Positions 33,400 through 45,689 are shown, numbered from the stretch's first letter. The stretch is 64,000 nt of DNA from Nicotiana tabacum (GCF_000715075.1 NC_134088.1:2046001-2110000); one strand, 5' to 3'. Translations and numbers: made by a program. Notes: generated by a model from the sequence alone, not told the origin.

Positions 33400-33949
33400 A
33401 TCAATTTTTCGAAAATATATTATATTATACTTCATTGATAATAGTCAAAAATCTTGGGGCATATGTTATTCTTGCAATTTTGGTGAATACTGTCGTACGA
33501 ATATCAGACACTGAATATCTCACTTCGGTCGAACGGATTGATTATTGACATGCGTTTAAAACTATTTACAAAACGTGTAAACTAAAAAGTATATTTACAA
33601 GGAGAAGACAAACGACTAAAATGGAAAGAGAGGGAGTTTAGAATTTTGTTTTGGTAAGGTTATTAGGGGATAACATAAAACACTAAGGATTAAATAGTAA
33701 AAAATTGTTGAAATAAAAATGCTCATTAGTTTAAAAATTTATAAAAGCTAAGATGGGAGATTTATAAGAGGTTTTCTATGGTAGATTTAGTTTTGTAATT
33801 CATTACTGTTGTTATTTTGATTATATGATCTTTTTTCGCATGAGATTAATATAAATATAACTTAAGAAGTCTGTAAATAAAAAATAAAAGATCTTTATAG
33901 GGTCGTGCCAAATAATAAAAAGTTGTGAACCGTGACAAACAATATAAAA

Positions 33950-34125
33950 AAAGGACAGTTCGGTGTACAACACATTTCACGTTCACATAGAGTTTGGTAA
34001 GGGATCGCACCTTAACAGGGTATGATATAGATAACCTATCCTAATGCAGGCATCAATGACTAATTCCACATCTCAAATTCGTAACCAATAGATTATACGG
34101 GGACAACTTGACCGTCACAGAAAAG
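33950..34125 (-). mobile_element. SolS-type SINE, decayed
   Basis: Reverse-oriented: GTTCGGTGTACAACACATTT, GGGTATGATATAGATAACC, CAGGCATCAATGACTAAT, then the B-box region ATTCGTAACCAATAGATTAT and head ACAACTTGACCGTCAC. Confidence 0.7.
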
Positions 34126-34441
34126 CATGCACCAAAAAGATAGTCTAAAAGCTTAGGGACTCATCTTCCAAACCAAACAAATATAAACAAAATCTATATA
34201 GATTTTGAACCTTTTTCATTATACCAAGACTTTTGGCATGTCATGTATAAAATATAACAAAAGGATAAGAAATTACTAGCAACTAAGCACGCCATATGAA
34301 CAATCTATTTTTAATTTTATCTTTACCAACAGCTTCTGTTTTGTCCATATTAGAAAAAACCTCTCTATCTTATTAGAAAATTCAAAAAATGAGAAGAATT
34401 TAGCATATTTAATTATGATCACGAGTTCAAGTCATAGAAGC

Positions 34442-34681
34442 CAGAGGCGGAAGCACATGATGAGTTAAGGGGTCACAAGCACCCGAAAATTTCGGCTAAA
34501 AGTCCATATATACTTGCAAATATTTTCAAAAAATAATAAGATATTATCATAGGCCACAATGTTTTCAAAAAATAATAGTAAGATAATATCATTGGCCACC
34601 GTGCCATTCTTTATGAGCAGTGATAAATTTATATTGAATGTGATAATATCCCACGACCACCGAATCCTGGATCCGCCTCTA
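34442..34681. mobile_element. hAT-type non-autonomous element, internal duplication
   Basis: Ends CAGAGGCGGAAGC and GGATCCGCCTCTA. The interior repeats TTTTCAAAAAATAATA with nAGATAnTATCATnGGCCAC twice (34525-34560 and 34561-34600). Flanks match only 5 of 8. Confidence 0.72.
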
Positions 34682-35191
34682 ACAAAGGCAATCACTAATA
34701 CTTACACTAGAAAAACTGTTTACATCACACCTCTTATAGTACGATCCTTCTCCGAATGTTATGTGAATGCAAAATATCTTATGCATCGGACTGTCTTTTT
34801 ATATGGTATAAAATACTGTGTTGAAACTTAGAGACATAACATCCAAAAGTGGTTCATAAGAAGAAGCAAAATCTTGGAACATTGTTGAAATAGTCCTGTA
34901 TTCTCTATTTGAATATGCTTTAGTATGCCCCATTTTGAATTGTTTTCAAGAAAATGGATAAGATTTGGGATTTATCCAATTGAGGACTTCTTGTAATTCT
35001 ATATATTCCAAATTTTGTAATTAGATATGTCACATTTCAAGTCCAAGTTCACTAAATGCAAAATGTTAGGTTCCGACCCTAGCGAAAGCTCAGACAAGCA
35101 AAGTGATCGGAAAAATCATTACTAACATCAAGATTGTTACAATCTATATCGATCTCTAAAAAAACTTCGATGATTATATAATTAATACATA

Positions 35192-35320
35192 AACTTAATC
35201 GCTTTCAGCGTCAACTTAACCACTTAATCGCTTTCAGCGTCAACTTTAGTTGACCACTTAATCGCTTTTAGTGTCAACTTGACCACTTATTCGCTTTTAG
35301 CGTCAACTTTGGTTGACCTA
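35192..35320. repeat. Minisatellite, four units of 26-41 bp
   Basis: Units built on CTTAATCGCTTTCAGCGTCA followed by ACTTTAGTTGACCA or ACTTGACCA; alternating long and short units. Confidence 0.85.
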
Positions 35321-35802
35321 TGACAACGCAACTCCAACAGAAGATCAAGTCATCTATATACAGCCAAACTTCTCTATAACAACCTTGTTTGTTTCGACAA
35401 TTTTTCGTTGCTATTGTGAAATGTTGTTAGACAAAACATATATTATACATAACATGAAAAATGGTCCCAATAAGAACTTGACCGTTATAGTGAAATGTTA
35501 TTATAGAGACTTTTATAGAAAGGTCTGATAGAGTATGATCTGTTGAATTAAGATGATTATGCCAAAGATCCAAATGACCGTGTATAAAATTTACCAAAAA
35601 ATGTACTACTTTCACCTTTAAGAACCTTTAACTACACCGAGTATAACTACCCAAGCAAGTCATAGAGTAAACTATGAACCAAGAAAATGGCTAAATTTGC
35701 AATTCCTAAAAGGTGTCATGAAATGCAAATTTTGCTGAAAACTATCTATGTTTCCTTCAACTGACTTCTATGAAAGTTTCTATACAAAAGCTGTATGACT
35801 AA

Positions 35803-36135
35803 CTATGGAGTAATGACTTCAGTAGAGGATTGATGTACCGGAGATTTAGGCGGTAGCTGCACTGCGGCGGTAGCGGCTGAAAGGCCTTGAAGCATTTTTA
35901 TAACTTCAGTTGGATCATCAAGATAGTACTTCGCCATACTCGGCTTCTGCCCAACGGTGCAAGCAAAGACTTCTGCTTTATCAGGCAGAGAGTTATTAGC
36001 TAAAGAACTTGCAATGCTCTCGAACATGTCCTCGTCCGATCTGTCATCGCCTACGCACAACACGAAGTCGGGTGCCTTTCCCCTGCTTTGCATTGATGCC
36101 AATAGATTCTCAAAAACTAGACCTTTGCTTACATC
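35803..36135 (-). CDS. TPS exon 3
   Basis: Acceptor ATATTGCAG; residues 745-854 and stop. DVSKGLVFENLLASM, then DFVLCVGDDRSDEDMFE and FACTVGQKPSMAKYYLDD. Confidence 0.94.
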   Translation of the reverse strand, partial: DVSKGLVFENLLASMQSRGKAPDFVLCVGDDRSDEDMFESIASSLANNSLPDKAEVFACTVGQKPSMAKYYLDDPTEVIKMLQGLSAATAAVQLPPKSPVHQSSTEVITP

Positions 36136-38564
36136 CTGCAATATATAATATATATACATACACACAGGATCAGCAACATGTGAATTAATATAGTTTGAAA
36201 TACGATTGGAATTAGGCATCCGTTTTGTACGTACCTGTGGTTTCACCTCAACAATGTGTTGGCCTCTTTTAACAACCACTGGCTCGTTAGCAAGCACGCT
36301 CTCGAGGTGATCGAGGAGCTCTTTCGCTTGCCAAGCGCCAAAGTCGGGGCCAGCATGTTGATGATGCCACACGAGGGCACTTTCCTTCTGCTCGATCGAC
36401 GAACCATCTGTTGCCTCCGTGTAGCGCTCCATAATAGGCAACACTATTTTTTTCCAGTCAAGATCTGCAGCTACCGGACGAGATTCCCACTCGGAATCCT
36501 TACTCCACCTTAATGAAATATAAAGCAATTGAAACATGAATATTAGTAGATAATGATAAAAACTCTAATCTTGAATTACAAATTGAAGTGTTAGAGCAAT
36601 TGTTACCTAGTGAAATATCCATGTTCTGCTGATAGGCCGAGTCTCGGACACGGAGAGAACCACTTGCTAAGTGTATCCTTTCCTCTGCCACTCACGATAA
36701 ACACTACGTTCTTTGGATCACTGCATAAACCATTCAGAATTGAGATGTCATCTTCACTCGGGGTTTTGTCCACACTCTCCTCCGACAGCATAGTACCGTC
36801 ATAATCGAGCAGGATAAGCCTGTTGTTTGTCCTGTTATAAGCAGAGACAATGTGCTCTACCGATAGCTTCCTGAAGTTAGGCCCGAGGGCGACAACTCTG
36901 AAGCCAAGACCAAGGCCAATACCCCAACATCTCTTGTGAAAATGCTCGGAACAAGCTCTCTTGAGGTCCTGATCGAAACTCCTCGCCCAATACGCAACAT
37001 CATGAGAAGAAACATACTTGTAATGCTTCTCGTGGCGCAATTCTTTCTCCGAATCATTCATTGTGGCTGCTGAAAACATAGCATTTGATACACTTTCAAT
37101 GTCCCACGGATTAACCCTGATCGCCCCACTAAGAGACGGGGAGCAGCCAATGAATTCAGAAACAATAATCACACTCTTTCGTGACGCTGCAGAACTATCG
37201 ATCCCCAACGCCTTATCCAAATTATCGCTGCTCTGCCTAGAAACCGTATACTCATAAGGCACCAAATTCATCCCATCTCTAACAGCATTAACAACAACAC
37301 ACTCAGAAATCGCATAGTGTGCAATCTTATCCTGCGTTGAAACCGGACCATTAACACAAACAATCGGCTCATACCCCGGTTTCCCATATTTCTTATTAAT
37401 TTCACTAGCAATTCTCTTAACCTCTTCTTCAACCTCTTGAATATCACTCCCTCTACTTCTCGGAGGGTTCGTAATCTGAACCAAAACCACTTTCCCTCTC
37501 AACCGAGGCGTTTGATCCAATAGATGTCCCATCGCTAAAAACTTCAAACCAATCCCTTTAAACATATCCATATCATCAATACCTAACATCAAAATTTTCC
37601 CCTCATACTTCTCTTTCAATTCCTTCGCCTTCTTCCCCGTATCCGCCAACGACATAACATTTTGGATCTGTCCCATATGAATACCAACCGGAAGTATTTT
37701 AATCGTAACCGTTCTACCAAAATACTCAATACCAATATAACCCCTTTTGGATTGATAATCCAAACCCAACATCCTACTACAACATGACAAAAAATGCCTA
37801 GCATAATCAAAAGTCTGAAATCCAACAAGATCACAATTCAACAAAGCTCTTAATATCTCATCTCTAACAGGCAAAGTTCTGTATATTTCAGATGATGGAA
37901 ATGGACTATGTAGGAAAAATCCAACCTTAATTCTATTATATTTTTTCCTTAACATAGTTGGTAAAATCATAAGATGATAATCTTGAATCCAAACATAATC
38001 TTCATCTGGATTAATTACCTCATAAACTTTATCAGCAAAAATTTTATTTGCTGATACATAAGCCAACCAACATTTCCTATCAAATCTAACACCTTGACTT
38101 GATGTTATAGGCAACATATAATGAAATAAAGGCCATAAATAATGCTTACAAAAACCATGATAATACTTATTAATTAATTCCAATGATAAAAAAGTTGGTA
38201 CACACCTAAATTTATCCCATAAAAATTGCGCCACTTCTTCTTGATCAACAACTTCAACTTCAGCTTTCAAACATCCAACATAAATAATCTCCAAATCTTG
38301 TGATAAACCATCTTTTAGCTGCAAAATTAATGTATCTAAAGCAAATTTATCCCATTCAAAACACCATTTTTTCCCATCTTTATAAGCTTTTATTGGTAAC
38401 TGATTTGCTACAATAATTCTCCTCTCATTTTTTTTCACTTCTTTATTTTCTTCTTCAAAATCTGATATAATTCCTGGAACATTCATTACTTTTGGAATTC
38501 TTGCTCTATCAATAACAGAATAATCATCAAGATTTAGCAAATTGAAACAAGATCTTGACAACAT
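35803..38564 (-). CDS. TPS11: Class II trehalose-6-phosphate synthase-like protein (TPS11-like), 3 exons
   Basis: Complete gene; joined exons (minus strand) 38564-36607, 36508-36235, 36135-35803, GT-AG introns, 854 aa, normal for the family. Residues about 49-545 form the GT20 synthase-like domain (IIVANQLPIKA, VWIQDYHLMILPTMLRKKY, FLHSPFPSSEIYRTLP, AVRDGMNLVPYEY, VSEFIGCSPSLSGAIRVNPW). From about 580 comes the HAD-type phosphatase-like domain with LDYDGTM (586-592), VSGRGKDTLSKWF and GDDRSDEDMFE (773-783). Known of the family: class II members (TPS5-11) generally show no synthase or phosphatase activity and are thought to act as regulators of sugar signalling. The N-terminus LLNLDDYSVIDRARIP fits TPS11, from remembered sequence. 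The large first exon and two late introns are also typical. Confidence 0.93.
36235..36508 (-). CDS. TPS exon 2
   Basis: Acceptor TTCATTAAG, donor CACAG/GTACGT; residues 653-744. Contains ATDGSSIEQKESALVWHHQH and VVVKRGQHIVEVKPQ of the phosphatase-like cap region. Confidence 0.93.
36607..38564 (-). CDS. TPS exon 1
   Basis: Codons 1-652 and two bases of Arg653; donor ACTAG/GTAACA. The last residues SAEHGYFTR join in phase to W of exon 2. Confidence 0.94.
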
Positions 38565-38618
38565 AATTACAACAACAAAAACTTGGGTATGAAAGATTTT
38601 AAGATAAAGTTGAGAACT

Positions 38619-38627
38619 TTATACCAT
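38619..38627 (-). promoter_or_regulatory. Minimal upstream ORF (Met-Val-stop) in TPS leader
   Basis: ATGGTATAA on the minus strand, 54 nt before the TPS start codon. It is the only ATG I see between the TPS ATG and the nearest TATA-like sequence. Translation is inferred, not shown. Confidence 0.5.
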
Positions 38628-38746
38628 AAAAAAACCAAGAAAAATAGCAAACTCCAAGAATTCTTGAATTTCAAATGGAGAAAGAAAAAGGGGGAGAAAA
38701 GGGTGTTATGAATATGATTTTACTGTGTGTGTGTGTGTGTTTTGGG

Positions 38747-38755
38747 CTATTTATC
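38747..38755 (-). promoter_or_regulatory. TATA-like box candidate for TPS gene
   Basis: GATAAATAG on the minus strand about 185 bp upstream of the ATG. An alternative, CTTATATACTT, lies at about 38801-38811. A (GT)n run (38724-38740) sits between this box and the ATG. Confidence 0.35.
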
Positions 38756-39001
38756 GGAGGGTGTTACAAATGAAAAGTGTGTAGTTAATGAAAAAACAAG
38801 AAGTATATAAGAGTTTCATGAAGATACAAATATGGAAACCTAATTAAAACTTAAAAGTCTTATATATATTAGTGTGTGTGTGTGTAATTTTTCTACACAA
38901 GGAAGGTGGTGGTGATGAGGATAAGAACGAAAGGGAACAAGACCGACTTTACACCAATATGGGTACTACGTAAATGGGTTTAAGAAGGTTTGAGATTTTG
39001 T

Positions 39002-39058
39002 GGGGTGGGGGGGGATGGGGGGTGGGGTTGGGTGGAGGGGGTGGTGGGGTAGGTGGTG
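39002..39058 (+). repeat. G-rich tract with at least six G-runs
   Basis: Runs of 4, 8, 6, 4, 5 and 4 G separated by 1-6 bases, about 440 bp upstream of the TPS start. Pattern fits a G-quadruplex on the plus strand (template strand of TPS). Confidence 0.7.
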
Positions 39059-39405
39059 TATTTATGGAAGGCTAAGATTTGACTAGCTATATTTTTGGAT
39101 GGTCAAGATTTGACTAGATTATATATTTTTATTCCTCATATATATCTTGAATGAGATCTTTTCCTTTTCTTTCTTCTTAATCTATTTGTGTAGTTGTAAC
39201 GTTTCTCTTTCTATAAAATCTTTGTATTCTCTCTCTCTATATCTAATGTTGTGTGTATAATATGTGGGTCAATATTTTTATGTAAATAATTATTAATGGG
39301 AGGGGCTAATTTATTACGATTATTAGGTCACATGTTAGATAACGTGGTCTTTTTTTACACGAAATTTTTCTAGTGGTGCTTATTGATTTTAATGAGTTTA
39401 AATAC

Positions 39406-39654
39406 TACCATCCGTCCTAATTTATGTATAGGTATTTGAATTTCGAGAATCAAATAAATTATTATTTAATTATATTTTTATATATTTTAAATTATTAATT
39501 ATTGTGAATTATAATATTTTTTACGTAATTTTTAAATATCTAAACTTTATTTCAAAAAATTAAAAAAAATTATATTCTAATGCACGATCAAAATTAATAA
39601 ATTTGAATATCGAAAATAAAAAATATCACAAAAATTGAGATGGAGGATCTATAA
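39406..39654. mobile_element. Stowaway-like MITE, decayed
   Basis: Ends CCATCCGTCCTAATTTATG and CACAAAAATTGAGATGGAGG with TA on both sides; AT-rich interior of about 240 bp. Confidence 0.55.
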
Positions 39655-39824
39655 TATACTTCTTGGAAAATTACATCTAATTTGTTGTCTTTTCCACTTT
39701 TTGATTTAATTTTAGTATGGATAAAACCAACATCATTATCAATATTTGACTAAATAAGGAAAAAGAAATTTTAAAAAAACGGGGAAAATAATTTGTTTGA
39801 GAAAATTATAATGGTGACACACAA

Positions 39825-41480
39825 ATCACAATCATAATATTTGAGTAAGTTGTCAGAGGTTGTTTTGAGGAAAGTAAATATATTGCAATCTTATTCACAG
39901 ATCTAATTTTATAAAGTTATGTAATGACTAAAAAATTTAACTTAGACAATTATGTTGCTGTGTTGTATCCGATTGTCTATTTTATAAAGATATGTAATGA
40001 CTAAAAAACTTAACTTAGACAATTATGTTTCTTTGTTGTATCTGATCTGTCTGTTTTGACTGTATTTTTTTCAAAATATAATATTATGATTGCGTGCCAA
40101 CATTATCTTTAATTTTTTAAAAAATTTAAAATACAAATTTCAAATTTCAAATTATGAATAAAGATAATGTTGGCTCGCAATCATAATATGTTTGAGTAAG
40201 TTGTTAGAGATAAGGGAAATAAAGTTATGTAATGACTAACAAAACTTAACTTAGACAATTATGTAGCTACCAAATAACAATTGGTTGCTTTGTTGTATCC
40301 GATCTGTTTGTTTTGACGGTATTTTTTTTCAAAATATAATATTATGATTGAGCAGCCAACATTATTTTTATTTATAGAATCTAAAAAACAAATTTCAAAT
40401 TTCAAATTATGAATAAAAATAATATTGGCGTGCAATCATAATATATTTGAGTAAGTTGTTAGAGATTAGGGAAATAAAGTTATGTAAAGACTAAAAAAAA
40501 ACGTAGACAATTATGTAGCTACCAAATAACAATTGGTTGCTTTGTTGTATCCGACCTGTCTGTTTTGATCGTATTTTTTTCAAAATATAATGTTATGATT
40601 GCGCGTCAAAATTATCTTTATTTTTTAAAAAGTTTAAAAAATAAATTTTGAATTTTAAATTATGAATAAAGATAATGTTGGCGCGCAATCATATTATGTT
40701 TGAGTAAGTTATTAGAGATTAGGGGAAAAATATTATTATGATCTTACTTATAGATATTGTTTTGTAAAATTATATAATGACCAAAAAGAAAACAGATTAG
40801 CAAATTATGTAGCTACAAAATAACAGTTGGTTGCTTTGTTGTATCCGCCTGTCTGTTTTGATAGTATATTTTTCAAAATATAATATTATGATTGCATGTC
40901 AACGTTATCTTTATTTTTTTAAAATTTGAAAAACAAACTTTGAAATTCAAATTATGAATAAAGATAATGTTGACGCACAATCATGATATGTTTGAGTAAG
41001 TTGTTAGAGATTAGAGAAAAATTTATATTATGATCATACTTATAGATATTATTTTGCAAAGTTATATAATGACCAAAAGAAAATAGAGCAAATTATGTAG
41101 CTAACAAATACCAATTGGTTGTTGTATCTGATCTATTTGTTTTGACTGTATTTTTTCAAAATATACTACTTCTATTATGATTCGCGCCCACATTATCTTT
41201 ATTAAAACAAATTTTGAATTTCAAATTATAAATACAGATAATTTTGGCTCGCAAAACATGTTTGAGTAAGTTGTTAGAAATTAGGAAAAAAATATATTAT
41301 GATCTTACTTATAGATATCATATAAAGTTATATAATGACCAAAAAGAAAATATATTAGCAAATTATGTAGCTAACAAATAACAATTGGTTGCTTTATCGA
41401 ATCCGATCTGTTTGTTCAGTAGTTTAAATAAATTTTTCATTTCAAATTATGAACAAAGTTTTCAAAAACCACCCCATGAA
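39825..41480. repeat. Tandem array of hairpin-bearing repeats, 255-290 bp units
   Basis: The landmark GTTTGAGTAAGTTGTTAGAG recurs near 40188, 40443, 40697, 40989 and 41264 (a first partial at 39841). Each unit carries CTTAGACAATTATGTAGCTA, TTGGTTGCTTTGTTGTATCC and a hairpin with arms of about 31 bp around GCCAACATTATCTTTA / TAAAGATAATGTTGGC. Hairpins: 40081-40189, 40337-40445, 40580-40699, 40878-40990, 41163-41260. A diverged relative is near 41888. Confidence 0.85.
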
Positions 41481-43095
41481 ATGAATTGTTGAAATTGAGA
41501 GAAATTTAGATTAATTCATCGAATATTTTTTTTCTAAATCTAATTGCAAAAGAAATTACGCATGCAATGGCTTACGACATTTGGCTTATTATATACAGCT
41601 AAAACAATTCCATATTTGTAACTTGAAATAATTTAAAAAAAGGTGATCAAATGTACTACCTTTTTTGCTTATTATCAAAAAATATCATTAATAAGTATTA
41701 AGATATTTCAGTGGTTTCTTATCCATTTGAAATTCAATGTTTAAGGAAAAGAATTTTCTTTTTTCACGTTTTTGTTTATTTATATGGATAAAACCGATAT
41801 CATTTTCAACATTTGACAAAAGAAGAAAAAAGAAAAATATATAAAAATAATTGTTTTAAGAAAAATGAAAATGACGGCGCACATTAATAATGTTTGAGTA
41901 AGTTGTTATTTGGGGAAGGTAAATATATCCTTATCTTACTCACAATTTCGTGGAGTTTTATAATGATAAAAAATTAAAAAATAAATAGTAATGATGTAGC
42001 ACACAAAACTAAATTGCTTTGATTGATCTCTTATCATATTTGTGATTGAATTTATTTGCAAAGCAATTACAATTTAACTTAAGATATTTGTCTTACTATC
42101 TATTGTTAGAAAAATACATATTTGTAAGTTGTAACATGATAATAGGATTATAGCAATAGAGTTTTATATCATATCATAATCGGAGATTTATCTACCGATT
42201 ATTCCAAATATTTTAATCTTAACATCCGTTATACTTTAGGTCCATTATATATCTTTCATGTTAATAAATCGTCTCATACTTTCTCTTAATCTTAATAGAG
42301 CTCCAACTTTAAATATAACATATGATAATTTTAAATTGTGGTACAAGATAAAAGGGTAAATTTTAACATTTTTTTCCTGAAGTATTTAAACACTTGGAAT
42401 CTACTTACCTGGTCTATGATGGAATTTCGTTAAATTAAGAAAAATATGCGACAATTTAATTTGCTATCGGCTAGGGTATGAATCACTCTAAATTAAAGTG
42501 TAACAAAGGATATAATTAAGATTTTCTTTTTTTTTAATCGATAAGGATCACTTAATTTATCTTACAAAGATTACAACTTCTTAACATTTTATTTTTGCAC
42601 TCGGAAGATACACCAACTAAATAAATACATAATATGCATATGTGTCATCACATACACATGTATCACTAGACCATAATTAATTAATTCATATTTAATATTT
42701 ATTTAACACTTAATTGCAATAAATTAAAACAATTTAATATAAATACTTGGCGTAAGTGCTTATTTTTTTCCCGTATAATACCTACCAAGAGGTATAGTAC
42801 TATTTTAAAAGGATTTTCTTGTATAATTAATTGGTCTCAACAACTTCACCTTGATCTATTAAACCAATTAAGTCTTTAGCAACGGGAAGAATTAAATAGA
42901 GAAGCTATTAATTAAATGTGAAAAATGTGATAATGAATAGGAAAATAACGGATGATGATAATTTAAAAGGAAAGAATAGGTTTTAACAAAGATAAAATAG
43001 TACACAATGTTGTGGCCAATACAAAACGTAGTCAATGAAGTAGGCGAAAAACCATGAAATATTCAGTTCAAATCTTATCTGACACAAAAAAAAGG
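41481..43095. other. AT-rich intergenic sequence, little recognised
   Basis: Only a partial relative of the neighbouring tandem repeat (about 41860-41950). No coding or clear element ends seen. Confidence 0.55.
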
Positions 43096-43432
43096 TAAAT
43101 GCTTCTCATCTGTCCAAGCCTTTTAGATCATGGGTTCGAGCCGTAAAAATAACTACTCATACTTGCATTAGGTTAGATTGTCTACATCACATCCCTTGAG
43201 GTGTAACTCTTCCCCGACCCTACATGCAGTGATATAGCCACATACATTGAAGTTAGGGAGGTCAATAGAACACCCTTCATCGAAATATTATACTGCTTAT
43301 ATAAAAACTTATATTGTGTGTATAGGCTAAAAATTATTTTTTATACGTGTATATTAAAATACCCTTTGCAAATTTTTTGACTTTGTGAATGTAGGATAGT
43401 TTGTGCACCGGGCTGTCCTTTGCCCAAATTTT
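43096..43432 (+). mobile_element. SolS-type SINE with nested insertion
   Basis: SINE from CATCTGTCCAAGCC and the B box ATCATGGGTTCGAGCC through CTTGCATTAGGTTAGATTG and CTTCCCCGACCCTACATG, interrupted near 43229-43385, and resumed as GAATGTAGGATAGTTTGTGC and GGGCTGTCCTTTG. The insert starts CAGTGATATAGCCAC and may be a truncated relative of the hAT-type family. Confidence 0.7.
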
Positions 43433-43583
43433 AATAAATAAAACAATTGATACATGTATAGTCAAAGATATCAGACATATAAAATAATTGAGCTGCGCAA
43501 AAACTAATCCGGACACTATCATCAGATAAAGAATGGGAAAATAATACTGTAACACGTTATGGATGCATATCTACTATTTTTTA

Positions 43584-43815
43584 CTTCCTCCGATCCACGA
43601 TAAGTGACCATTTTATCATTGGCACACCCATTAAGAAAATACGAACTCCTAGAGAAAAAAAAAGATGTATTTTCTAAATTAACCTTAGTTATTTGTTACC
43701 TTGACATATTGGAATATGTAAATAAGAGCAAATTTTGAAAAAATAAAATTAATGCCATCTTAATTTTGAACCAAAATAAAAAGGTAAAATGGTCACTTAT
43801 AGTGGACGGAGGGAG
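43584..43815. mobile_element. Stowaway MITE (Tc1/mariner)
   Basis: 232 bp between TA duplications (43582-43583 and 43816-43817). Ends CTTCCTCCGATCCACGATAA and TTATAGTGGACGGAGGGAG, with inverted GTGACCATTTTA / TAAAATGGTCAC next to them. The classic CTCCCTCCGTCC terminus is recognisable. Confidence 0.9.
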
Positions 43816-43904
43816 TATAATTTTAATAGATTTTCACATATAAATGTATGTTCCGCGTCAAAAGTACTGAGTTCAGTTGAACTCAACACTCGTTTGCTGC
43901 ATCT

Positions 43905-44045
43905 GTCCCTGAATTTCGTCTCATTTGTTCAAGCCTTATAGGTCACAAGTTCGAACTGTGGAAGCAACCACTAACGCTTGCATTAGGTTAGGCTGTTTGT
44001 ATCACACCTCTTGAGATGCGACCCTTCCTCGACTATACATGAATA
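43905..44045 (+). mobile_element. SolS-type SINE fragment
   Basis: TTGTTCAAGCCTTATAGGTC, B-box region ACAAGTTCGAACTGTGG, CTTGCATTAGGTTAGGCTG, TCACACCTCTTGAGATGCG. The 3' part is cut off after ATACATGAATACG. Confidence 0.72.
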
Positions 44046-44398
44046 CGAAATACCTGTAATGATCGGAGATAATAGACATTCGATGAAATAATCGAAATAC
44101 GCATAAACTGATCCGGATACTACCATCACATAAAGAAGGGAAACTAATACTGTAACACGTTTTTAGAAGGGGGCCTTTTCTCTGTTTTTGGTTTTTAACA
44201 GCTGTGACGAGTCGACGCTGCATAATTGGATAAAGAGAAATACAGCTGGGTGCGTAGAGTCAAAGATACCAGTTACAGCAGCGTGTTTGCCTCCTCCCTT
44301 CAATGTCGACCAAATTATGACAAGAAGAAAAATAATGTAAAAAGAAAAATATTTTTATTACTTTACTAATTTCATATATATATATATATATATATGTA

Positions 44399-44500
44399 TG
44401 AGTCGAGGATCTTTCGAAAACAGCCTCTCTATTCCCTCGGGGTAAGGGTAAGGTTTGCGTACTCACTATCCTCCCCAGACCTCACTTGTGAGATTGCACT
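44399..44500 (+). mobile_element. RTE-type LINE tail in a TA repeat
   Basis: GAGTCGAGGATCTTTCGAAA, AGCCTCTCTATTCCC, GGTAAGGTTTGCGTACTC, CTTGTGAGATTGCACTC. The LINE-type junction GTCGAGG is present and no SINE head. TA runs lie on both sides (44376-44395 and 44505-44522). Confidence 0.78.
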
Positions 44501-44675
44501 CGATTATATATATATATATATATGATCGTGTTTCGCTTGAGATAGAGTGTAAGATATTATTATTTCCAATCTATCTTCAAATATAGTTTAGGATTTTAAC
44601 ACATTAATAAAAATACACTAATTATATGAGAAATTTTCTAAATTAAATTTTACCTCTCTTTAAAATAAGTAATAA

Positions 44676-44802
44676 GTCTTTCGAAAACAGTCTCTTTACC
44701 TCTTCGGAATATGAGTAAGGTCTGCGTACACACTACCCTCTCCAGACCTCAATAGTGGGATTTCACTGGGTTGTTGTTATTATTATTGTTGTTATTGTTT
44801 AT
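44676..44802 (+). mobile_element. Tail-only RTE-type LINE insertion with 12-bp TSD
   Basis: 127 bp from GTCTTTCGAAAACAGTCTC to a (TTG/TTA)n tail. Perfect duplication AATAAGTAATAA at 44664-44675 and 44803-44814. Confidence 0.85.
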
Positions 44803-45689
44803 AATAAGTAATAACTGTTGAGAGGCTTCTTGGTAAATTTTAATTAATAATTTATTTGAGTATGAGTAGGATTCGACAGAAAATAATTAAGCCTTCTTGT
44901 TTTTTTTTTTTGTTTTGAAACGACGCTTATTTTAGATCAAATTTATTTGATCAAAGCGATTTTTTTTTTTAATTTCCTAGCCGATATTCAGTATCCATTT
45001 TGAGGTCCGACTAATCAGAATTCTTGCTCGGAAGTTCCACGTTGGGTTAATTAAAATGACATTTAAAATAGACCGAATGAAATAATTTAACTTATATAAT
45101 ATGTAATTTAACTTCTATACATTGATATGTATACTAAGTTTTTACAGTAATTAATCACTTCTTCATTGGCTTTAATAATATGTTCTATATCTGTGGATTT
45201 TTTAAGTTAACATAGTCAAAAGAGAATTTAACAGTTTCTTTTTTGTTTTTATATGTCCTTCCGTTTTTTTCTAAATTTTGGGACTGATTATTCTGTCTTT
45301 TTGCTTCTCCCTCCTAGAAATAATGCCAAACAATCCAAAAGAAAAAAAGTGATCAACGTGAAAATTTTCCACAAGGTCTAAACTGGAATAAAAAAGAATT
45401 TTGACGTATAATTTGGAAAAATAATAATTAATGACTTCTTAATTTCTAATGCGACTCCTATTTTCTTAAACTAAACTAATTTGAACAAAACGACAATTAT
45501 CTTGGACATGAGGTAGTATATTGTTTATCACGTGTTTCATATCTGAAAAGCCTATAATATATATAATAAAAACCCTATATAGTATAATTGCTTGTAGTTT
45601 ATTACTTTAGATATAGAATTTATGGGTTTTTCGTGGAAGAGTTACTACCTTATAAATTAGATAAGCGATATTTATTTACTAAAAAAATA

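Noticed and set aside
36256..37257. Plus-strand frames opposite the TPS gene
   Set aside because: Antisense shadows of the TPS coding exons.
39825..41480. CRISPR-like array
   Set aside because: Units are 255-290 bp, diverged and contiguous, in a plant nuclear context; this is a tandem satellite-like repeat.
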